This document shows positions 1-4,839 of a stretch of DNA of 5,658 nt, in pieces (position 1 is the first letter of the stretch; every line of letters begins with the position of its first letter). Both the position numbers and the translations under genes were made by a program. Source of the DNA: Endomicrobiia bacterium (GTDB lineage: Bacteria; Elusimicrobiota; Endomicrobiia; PHAN01); contig JASEHK010000107.1 in assembly GCA_030018875.1 (NCBI GenBank), forward strand, positions 1 to 5,658. Reading direction: 5' to 3'. The notes beneath the pieces are model-generated. The model had not been told where the DNA came from, ran no database searches, and saw only the letters and a list, made by a program, of their open reading frames with translations.

Positions 1-735
1 GGCCAACATAAATCCTATGAAGGTCGCGCCGGCGTCTCCCAAAAATATCCCGCCGCGCATGTTCGCCGGCAAAAATCCAATGCACGCGCCGGACAGTGCC
101 ATGGTGGTATAGGCCAGATAACTCTGCCTCGTCGGAAACGCCACAAGAAAAAACAGCGCCGCGCAAAGAGCGGCCATACCCGCCGCCAGACCATTTACGC
201 CGTCCAAGAAATTGAGCGCGTTGGCGATTCCGATGAGCCATATTATGGTAACAACATACTCTATCGCGAGCTTCGCCGGAAAACCGCTCGGAAGCGACGT
301 TATGCGGACACCGCCCAAAAGCACCACGAGCGCGGCCGCTGTCTGCGCGAGTAGCCGCACGTTCGCTTTCTGTGGCTTGATATCGTCTATGAAACCCACT
401 ATATATATGATGGCCCCGCCGGCAGCCAGCGCCGAAAGTTCCTTTGAAAATTGAAGATTGCGGAATATGGCGACCATCACGGCCACGAACACCGCAAGAC
501 CGCCTATGCGAGGCGTGGGCGCGGAGTGCATCTTTCTTTCTTCGGGGATATCGAGTATTTTGAGACGGTAACCCAGAGGTATCAGCAGTTCGCTCAGAGA
601 GTACGACATTAAAAGCGCGACGAGGAAGACATAGAACCAGCGCGCGCCCAAAAGCCACGCCCATCTTCCGCCGCCGGGATGAAGCAACAGCGCGGCCGCT
701 ATCAACAGCGGAATGATTTTAATTTTGTTTTTCAT
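1..735 (-). CDS. MraY/WecA/TagO-family polyprenyl-phosphate sugar-1-phosphate transferase (3' end outside window)
   Basis: This frame has no stop from the ATG at 735 to the window edge, giving the first 245 residues of an integral membrane enzyme. The family transfers a sugar-1-phosphate from a UDP-sugar to undecaprenyl phosphate at the cytoplasmic face, the first step of lipid-linked glycan synthesis. Visible motifs: DIPEERKMHSAPTPRIGG (62-79), the catalytic pair D117-D118 in GFIDDIKP, NALNFLDGVNGLAAG (172-186) with D178, and FLGDAG (231-236) with D234. Several hydrophobic segments fit a polytopic protein, roughly 3-19, 34-53, 78-92, 104-116, 127-142, 160-171, 186-200 and 210-224. The usual 'DGxDG' reads DGVNG, so the second acidic residue is N181. 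The C-terminal part, where the family carries its His motif, is not in the window. The ATG shares ATGA with the PIG-L stop and has no good ribosome-binding site (only ACGG about 14 nt upstream), so translational coupling is likely. Sugar specificity cannot be told; WecA-like is likelier than MraY because of the glycan context. Confidence 0.93.
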   Translation of the reverse strand, partial: MKNKIKIIPLLIAAALLLHPGGGRWAWLLGARWFYVFLVALLMSYSLSELLIPLGYRLKILDIPEERKMHSAPTPRIGGLAVFVAVMVAIFRNLQFSKELSALAAGGAIIYIVGFIDDIKPQKANVRLLAQTAAALVVLLGGVRITSLPSGFPAKLAIEYVVTIIWLIGIANALNFLDGVNGLAAGMAALCAALFFLVAFPTRQSYLAYTTMALSGACIGFLPANMRGGIFLGDAGATFIGFMLA

Positions 736-1355
736 TTGATTAAAAAACCGTCTATGGCCAGGCGCAGAGGCGCGAAGGCCTCGGCGTAGCGGGCGCGGTT
801 CTGGTAACCGCGGAATGTCGCGGTGGCTTTGGCGGCGTCGAATATGGAAAGCGAGGCGATTCTGGTGGCGTATGCTTGCGACTTATGAGCGTCGAGAAGT
901 CTGAGTTTTTCTTTGATGAAGTCCGAGATGTCCACAAATACATTGGCCGCAGAAAACTCCGACGTCGTCGGGACTTCGTAAAAAAGCACGTTTTTGACGT
1001 AGCGCGTGGCGGTAATGGCGACCTGAGCGGTGTTTCTGTGGTCCTGATGAGTGTCCGACGGATGATGGACGAAAATAAAGTCCGGCTTCTCGCGCTTTAT
1101 CACTTTTTCGACGAGAACTATGACTTTGCGCGAGAGCGGGACTTCGGTGTCGTAAAAGCCGCCGCAGAAAAGTTTCGCGCCCAACAAGGACGCCGAGCGC
1201 TTCTGCTCGCCCCATCGGGTCGAGACCTTGCCGCCCCGGTCGCCACGCGTCATCACAAGCAAACTTATTTGCGAAGAAGCGGCGAACTTGGCAAGCGTGC
1301 CGCCGCAACCGAACTCTATGTCGTCGGGGTGGGCGCCGATGGCGAGAATTTTCAT
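732..1355 (-). CDS. PIG-L/LmbE-family zinc-dependent N-acetylhexosamine deacetylase
   Basis: This 207-residue protein is complete and close to the usual length of bacterial single-domain LmbE proteins. The family removes the N-acetyl group from GlcNAc-type sugars (examples are MshB, BshB and PIG-L). The N-terminus starts directly on the Rossmann-like first strand: MKILAIGAHPDD, with H9 and D12 as predicted zinc ligands and D11 as predicted general base. The second signature, HPSDTHQDH (98-106), supplies the third ligand, H106. No signal peptide or membrane segment is seen, so it should act in the cytoplasm. The ATG at 1355 is supported by GGAGA five bases upstream. Its TGA overlaps the ATG of the WecA-like gene, which suggests the two are made together and that the substrate is the nucleotide sugar or lipid-linked sugar handled by that enzyme (inference). 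A role in mycothiol or bacillithiol synthesis is possible but has no support from the neighbours. Confidence 0.93.
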   Translation of the reverse strand: MKILAIGAHPDDIEFGCGGTLAKFAASSQISLLVMTRGDRGGKVSTRWGEQKRSASLLGAKLFCGGFYDTEVPLSRKVIVLVEKVIKREKPDFIFVHHPSDTHQDHRNTAQVAITATRYVKNVLFYEVPTTSEFSAANVFVDISDFIKEKLRLLDAHKSQAYATRIASLSIFDAAKATATFRGYQNRARYAEAFAPLRLAIDGFLIK

Positions 1356-1360
1356 TATCG

Positions 1361-1365
1361 TCTCC
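1361..1365 (-). promoter_or_regulatory. Ribosome-binding site of the PIG-L gene
   Basis: GGAGA on the minus strand lies five bases before the ATG at 1355. It is the clearest Shine-Dalgarno match in the window and fixes the start. It follows the 7-bp repeat array, so ribosomes can begin afresh here, independently of the upstream ATPase gene. Confidence 0.75.
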
Positions 1366-1410
1366 GTATTAAAAGTCAGATGTCAGAAACAAGATAAACA
1401 CGTTCTTCTT

Positions 1411-1620
1411 ACTTCTTACTTCTTACTTCTTACTTCTTACTTCTTACTTCTGACTTCTTACTTCTTGCTTCTTGCTTCTTACTTCTTGCTTCTTACTTCT
1501 TGCTTCTTACTTCTTACTTCTTGCTTCTTACTTCTTACTTCTTACTTCTTACCTCTTACTTCTTACTTCTTACTTCTTACTTCTTACTTCTTGCTTCTTG
1601 CTTCTTGCTTCTTACTTCTA
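1411..1620. repeat. 7-bp tandem repeat array, 30 uninterrupted units (ACTTCTT/GCTTCTT on +, AAGAAGT/AAGAAGC on -)
   Basis: Read in steps of seven from 1411, all 30 units stay in register to 1620 without an insertion or deletion. Nineteen are ACTTCTT, eight are GCTTCTT (starting at 1467, 1474, 1488, 1502, 1523, 1593, 1600 and 1607), and three differ by one base (ACTTCTG at 1446, ACCTCTT at 1551, ACTTCTA at 1614). A degenerate TCTTCTT at 1404-1410 may be one more unit. The array fills most of the 271-bp gap between the ATPase stop (1627) and the PIG-L start (1355). The coding-strand RNA would be a purine-rich AAGAAGY tract that cannot fold on itself. Because seven is not divisible by three, runs of AAGAAGT place TAA stops in all three frames of that RNA, while the opposite strand is open and would read as a repeating LLTSYFL peptide. 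Short heptamer repeats are known from cyanobacteria and other phyla; their role is unknown. Slippage and unit-number variation are likely. Confidence 0.97.
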
Positions 1621-1626
1621 TCTTTA

Positions 1627-2427
1627 TCACACCTGCAAACTGTGCACCGTCTCGACGACGGTGTCAACGTCTATCTCGGAAATTCCTTTGCCGAATCCCG
1701 TAAGAAGCGCCGAGTCGCACAAAAGATTTATTCTGCGCGGAATGCCGCCCGAACGCTCCGCTATTAGAGCCACGGCTTCGTCGGTGAATATCCCCGGACG
1801 GCCCGATGCGACCTCGACGCGATGCGCCATATATTTAGATACTTCCGGGACACAGAGGGGCTCGAGGAAAAATCGCATCGCTATGCGTTGATTGAGTTGC
1901 TTATTGCTCTCGATTTTCTCCCTGAGTTCGGGCTGTCCTATTATGATTAGCGATATCAGAAACTTGTCGTCGCGCTGAAAGTTCAGCAACAGCCGCAGCT
2001 CCTCGAATATGTTTTTGTCCTCTATCGTGTGCGCTTCGTCCACCACGACCACGGTCTTTTTACCGTCGGCGGCGTTGTTTTTGAGTATGTTCTCAAGCTC
2101 TATAAGGACATCGGCCTTGCGCGTGGGCGGCGACGGCGAGCCCAGGGAGTAGGATATCATCCTGAGCATTTCTATGTCGTCGAGGCGGGGATTCGTTACG
2201 AGAGCGACTTTGTAAATCGAGTTTTCGAGCTCTTTCATAAGAGTCCGCGCCAGAAGCGTTTTGCCGCAACCGTAAACTCCGGTCAGAAGACCGGCGCCCT
2301 TTCCCTCTTTGACGACGTAAAGCATCCGGTTGAGTCCCTCTTCGTGCTCGGCGGAATAATAGAGGTACTTGGGGTCGGGCGTATTTTCGAAAGGTTTTTC
2401 TTTGAAGCCCCAGTGTTTTTCGTACAT
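1627..2427 (-). CDS. ExeA/GspA-type AAA ATPase, resembling exosortase (PEP-CTERM/XrtA)-locus ATPases
   Basis: This 266-residue protein starts MYEKHWGFKEKPFENTPDPKYL, cut here to its pattern: a short F/G-x-x-x-K-P-F lead and a TPDP motif, typical of the ExeA/GspA family. Walker A is GVYGCGKT (50-57) and Walker B is VVVVDEAH (126-133). IIIGQPEL (161-168) is the sensor-1 strand, NQRIAMRF (179-186) holds candidate arginine-finger residues R181 and R185, and SGGIPRRIN (226-234) is the sensor-2 region. There is no C-terminal peptidoglycan-binding domain or transmembrane helix, unlike full-length ExeA. The short form matches the size and layout I know for ATPases in PEP-CTERM/exosortase polysaccharide clusters, where they are thought to serve assembly or export. 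Phage MuB-like and TniB-like transposition ATPases share the fold, but no transposase is nearby. The ATG at 2427 sits 42 bp after the WbqC-like stop, with only a weak GGA nine bases upstream. Confidence 0.88.
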   Translation of the reverse strand: MYEKHWGFKEKPFENTPDPKYLYYSAEHEEGLNRMLYVVKEGKGAGLLTGVYGCGKTLLARTLMKELENSIYKVALVTNPRLDDIEMLRMISYSLGSPSPPTRKADVLIELENILKNNAADGKKTVVVVDEAHTIEDKNIFEELRLLLNFQRDDKFLISLIIIGQPELREKIESNKQLNQRIAMRFFLEPLCVPEVSKYMAHRVEVASGRPGIFTDEAVALIAERSGGIPRRINLLCDSALLTGFGKGISEIDVDTVVETVHSLQV

Positions 2428-2469
2428 TATTTATTTTCCAGTCCGCGCGGCTGATATGGATTGCGGCTT

Positions 2470-3150
2470 TTATTTTCTAATATAATCCCGCGCGTGAGCG
2501 CCTTCGTTGAAAATAATATCTATCGCCGACATATACGGTTCGAAACCTCCGAAAACTTGATGATAAACGGGGTGGACGAACTCCTGATACACGAGACGAA
2601 TACCGTTTTCCTCAAAAAGTTTCTCGTCGAGATAATCGCGCCCGCCTGCGCCGGAGAGATACTCGTCGGCGCCGAGCTTAAGACAAATGTCCACGATGCG
2701 GCGCGTGGAAGCGCTCACAAGGCCGAACTCGCTGGCGAAACGGGAAGGCGTTTTGACGCCGAACTCCCCGGCGATGAATCGTATCGTCTCAAGATTCAGG
2801 TCGCTGAGCCTGCGATGTGGGGTATTATATAAATTTTCGAAGTATTCCAGATAACGGGCGGCGTATGGGGCTCGCGCGTAATTGGTTTCTATGCTTTTGA
2901 GATGCTCCGCGCGCCAGCCGCGCGAGTTATCAATTTCGACGTTGGATATTTTCTGCTCATAAAGACCTTTAGTGACGACGGGCACGGTAAGCCACAATGA
3001 GCCGTCGGGAGCGCGAATTTTGTTGCGGTTCTGGAACTCTCTTTTCTTATACTGGACGTCGTCGAGAAAAACGAAAAGGTCGCACGAGGCCATTTTGTGG
3101 AAATATCCGAGCCACGGTATGTACTGCGGCTGATGGACGGCGACCCTCAT
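2470..3150 (-). CDS. WbqC-like family protein of glycan biosynthesis clusters
   Basis: This complete 226-residue protein carries the signatures of the WbqC family: HQPQYIPWLGYFHKM (6-20), FLDDVQYKKREFQNRNKI (28-45), LSGAGGRDYL (165-174) and MSAIDIIFNEG (207-217). The invariant-looking H6, the NRNKI block and the FNEG end are all present, so it should be functional. No signal peptide or membrane segment is visible; it should be cytoplasmic. Members occur in O-antigen, capsule, S-layer glycan and flagellin-glycosylation clusters, often near aminotransferases and acyltransferases. I do not know a settled reaction for the family, and none is assigned here. The ATG at 3150 overlaps the PHP gene's TGA as ATGA and has GAGG seven bases upstream inside that gene, so the two are probably co-translated. 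No coenzyme-binding motif is recognisable. Confidence 0.9.
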   Translation of the reverse strand: MRVAVHQPQYIPWLGYFHKMASCDLFVFLDDVQYKKREFQNRNKIRAPDGSLWLTVPVVTKGLYEQKISNVEIDNSRGWRAEHLKSIETNYARAPYAARYLEYFENLYNTPHRRLSDLNLETIRFIAGEFGVKTPSRFASEFGLVSASTRRIVDICLKLGADEYLSGAGGRDYLDEKLFEENGIRLVYQEFVHPVYHQVFGGFEPYMSAIDIIFNEGAHARDYIRK

Positions 3151-4676
3151 TTGGCGGCCTCGCTTGTGTAGAAAACCGGATTGGTCGCGATAGTGTCAGG
3201 GTATCCCGCCTCGACAATAAATCTGACGTATCCTTTTATTGCGCCGGCCTTATTATTGTTTCTGGATTGTCGCGGCGGCGAGAAGCGGTGACGTATTCTG
3301 CCGGGCGCGGTCGTTTCTATTATCCCGACAACTTTACCGTCGGCGATGAGCGTGATTTTTACCGGCGCGGCGACGGCGTCCGACGATTCTATTTCGATAT
3401 GCGCCAGAATATCTCTTCCGTCGGAAATCACCGAGCCGCCGAATATCGCGCGGGAACCGCGGGAGCCTTCGACATAAAAATCTTTCAGACGGAGTCCATG
3501 ACTTTTGCCCTTCCAAAGCGCGTAAAAAGATCCTCTTTCAATGGCTCTCAAAATATCTTTTTTCGTCGGGCGCGCAAGCGACGGCTCAATCCACAAAACA
3601 TTTTGGAGAATATCTATCGGCGCGCCGAAAGAATCTCCGCCGTAATCGAGTTCGCTGACGGCCCAGACGGGCGCGGGGCGTTTGCCGTCGCAGTATTCAA
3701 GCAGAATATCGTCCCAAAGCCCGCCGGGCGCGCCTGCTATTCTGTAGCCTTCGGCGAAAACGGCGAATCCGCTGTAGTCGCGGGTACTTCGAAGCATCTC
3801 AGGATAAGGCTCGGTTACGGAACGCACTTTCACCGGCGGCAGGGCGGGCGGCAGCCCCGACCTAAACTCCTCATTGTTGCCGGCCTCGGGGTGCGCCCAG
3901 AAGGTAAGCGCCCCGCGCGACGCGGCATAATCCGCAAGAGCCTGATACGGCCCGGCGTCCGACGGCGAAGCCGTCGGCAAAACACGGGAAACATTTTTTC
4001 CGGCGAACGACGCGGAAGCACCATCGGCGCGTCGGCTTTTAAACGGATAGTTCCCCGCCAGAAGAACGACCCCGCATAAAAAAAGCGCCAGGCCCCGTCG
4101 GGGACGAGAGCGAAGGAAACCGTAACCTGCGATAATGAGAAAGACCGGCCAAAACATTATAGGTTCGAAGGACGCGCCGCCCGTGATGCCCACGGCGGGA
4201 AGGTTGCGGTAATCGTCGGGGTCTTCCATTCCGACCACGAGCATGTGGCGGTGCCAACCCTTAACGATAAGGTCTCCGGACAAAGGCGAACCGCTCCACG
4301 AATAGTCCGCCGCGACCTCGGCGCCGGGAATAATTATCATATCGGGATATTTTTTTTCGAGTCGCGCAATGTCAATTAGATATTTCTCGGGCGAAGAAAA
4401 CATTATCGACGGAAACTCTTTTCGGAGGGAGAGGAGCGCGGCGAAAGGAAAAGGCGTCCACTCGAAAGACGCCGAGGCGTGGTCGGTCGGAATCACAGCA
4501 TGGATACCGGCGGCACGCGCTTTGACAACGAGTTCTTCGAGAGTATCGTTGCCGGCTCTTGTGTAGTCGCTGTGAAGATGCATTACGCAGCGGATTTCCG
4601 CGCGCTCGCGCGCCGCGGCGTCCGCGGATAAAAACGCGACCGCAAGCGCGGCAGTCAATATAACGAACGAACGCAT
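3147..4676 (-). CDS. PHP-superfamily metallohydrolase with signal peptide and a transmembrane hairpin inside the catalytic domain
   Basis: With the ATG at 4676 the protein has 509 residues. Residues 1-21 form a signal peptide (MRSF, a hydrophobic core, then SADAAA), so the enzyme is probably exported. PHP metal-site motifs follow in order: HLHSD (33-37), TDH (64-66), PGAEV with E120, HRHML with H142/H144, FWAHPE with H262, and SELDYGG with D344. The final motif is usually Asp-x-His; here the His position is Tyr. Between H144 and H262 are two hydrophobic stretches (about 172-188 and 195-212) joined by a short basic loop, SRPRRG. By the positive-inside rule this puts both catalytic halves outside the cytoplasmic membrane. 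Residues 395-509 look like a beta-rich accessory domain. An upstream ATG in the same frame (4865) would add 63 residues translated from a palindromic repeat, with no family match, so it is rejected. No Shine-Dalgarno precedes 4676, which leaves the start slightly uncertain. The PHP family hydrolyses phosphate esters or other bonds; the substrate here is unknown. Confidence 0.88.
   Translation of the reverse strand: MRSFVILTAALAVAFLSADAAARERAEIRCVMHLHSDYTRAGNDTLEELVVKARAAGIHAVIPTDHASASFEWTPFPFAALLSLRKEFPSIMFSSPEKYLIDIARLEKKYPDMIIIPGAEVAADYSWSGSPLSGDLIVKGWHRHMLVVGMEDPDDYRNLPAVGITGGASFEPIMFWPVFLIIAGYGFLRSRPRRGLALFLCGVVLLAGNYPFKSRRADGASASFAGKNVSRVLPTASPSDAGPYQALADYAASRGALTFWAHPEAGNNEEFRSGLPPALPPVKVRSVTEPYPEMLRSTRDYSGFAVFAEGYRIAGAPGGLWDDILLEYCDGKRPAPVWAVSELDYGGDSFGAPIDILQNVLWIEPSLARPTKKDILRAIERGSFYALWKGKSHGLRLKDFYVEGSRGSRAIFGGSVISDGRDILAHIEIESSDAVAAPVKITLIADGKVVGIIETTAPGRIRHRFSPPRQSRNNNKAGAIKGYVRFIVEAGYPDTIATNPVFYTSEAAK
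3158..3161 (-). promoter_or_regulatory. Ribosome-binding site of the WbqC-like gene, inside the PHP gene
   Basis: GAGG on the minus strand lies seven bases before the ATG at 3150, within the last codons of the PHP gene. It supports the chosen start and fits termination-reinitiation at the ATGA overlap. Confidence 0.6.
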
Positions 4677-4690
4677 ACTAATACAAACGC

Positions 4691-4720
4691 GATATATTTT
4701 AAGACATTTCCCATTGTCAT
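4691..4720 (-). promoter_or_regulatory. Weak candidate promoter at the edge of the palindromic element, reading toward the PHP gene
   Basis: On the minus strand ATGACA (+ strand 4715-4720), the end of the palindromic element, differs by one base from TTGACA. TATATC (+ strand 4691-4696) lies 18 bases further on and matches TATAAT at four of six positions. A transcript from here would start about 8 bases before the ATG at 4676, which would agree with the absence of a Shine-Dalgarno there. The match is modest and could be chance. Confidence 0.2.
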
Positions 4721-4819
4721 TGCGAGCCCCCGATTTATCGGGGGCGTGGCAATCTCGCCTTTGGGAGATTGCTTCGTCAGTCCACCTCGCTTCGCTCGGC
4801 GTCCTTCCTCGCAATGACA
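4715..4819. repeat. 105-bp 'GTCATTGCGAG' palindromic element (MITE/REP-like dispersed repeat)
   Basis: The ends are perfect 12-bp inverted repeats: TGTCATTGCGAG at 4715-4726 and CTCGCAATGACA at 4808-4819. Inside are two further hairpins. One is GCCCCCGAT/ATCGGGGGC (4726-4734 with 4737-4745). The other is GCAATCTC/GAGATTGC (4749-4756 with 4765-4772, eight-base loop). A GC-rich stretch, CTCGCTTCGCTCGG, follows at about 4786-4799. The end sequence, the GCAATCTC hairpin and the CGAGCGAAGCGAG segment match a family of short palindromic repeats I recall from many unrelated bacterial genomes. No transposase and no clear target-site duplication are seen, so any mobility would be non-autonomous. In the transcript it may act as a terminator, an RNA-stability element or a spacer. 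Confidence 0.9.
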
Positions 4820-4839
4820 CTTTACTTAATGCGCTTGTA

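Noticed and set aside
1366..1395. Possible promoter before PIG-L (CTTGTT, then TAATAC after 16 bases, minus strand)
   Set aside because: The -35 match is poor and the start would fall on the ribosome-binding site; not better than chance.
876..1397. + strand 173-codon open frame opposite PIG-L, and the other-frame minus-strand frames at 883-1308 and 752-943
   Set aside because: All overlap the PIG-L gene, whose zinc-site motifs are intact, and none shows a recognisable domain.
1411..1620. CRISPR array
   Set aside because: The units are 7 bp and contiguous with no unique spacers; this is a simple tandem repeat.
1228..1767. + strand open frames whose product is a repeating LLTSYFL peptide (also at 1472-1891 and 1500-1703)
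   Set aside because: The frames stay open only because the 7-bp array has no stops on the + strand. Their ends are antisense to PIG-L or the ATPase, and none has a convincing start site.
2428..2469. Terminator or promoter between the WbqC-like and ATPase genes, including the CCGCGCGG palindrome at 2443-2450
   Set aside because: The palindrome is only 8 bp with no loop and no following U-run, and no -35/-10 pair is convincing.
2997..4079. A 360-codon open frame on the + strand opposite the PHP and WbqC-like genes
   Set aside because: It is antisense to two genes with clear family motifs, its translation is arginine-rich and without recognisable domains, and it reflects the GC-rich codon use of the minus-strand genes.
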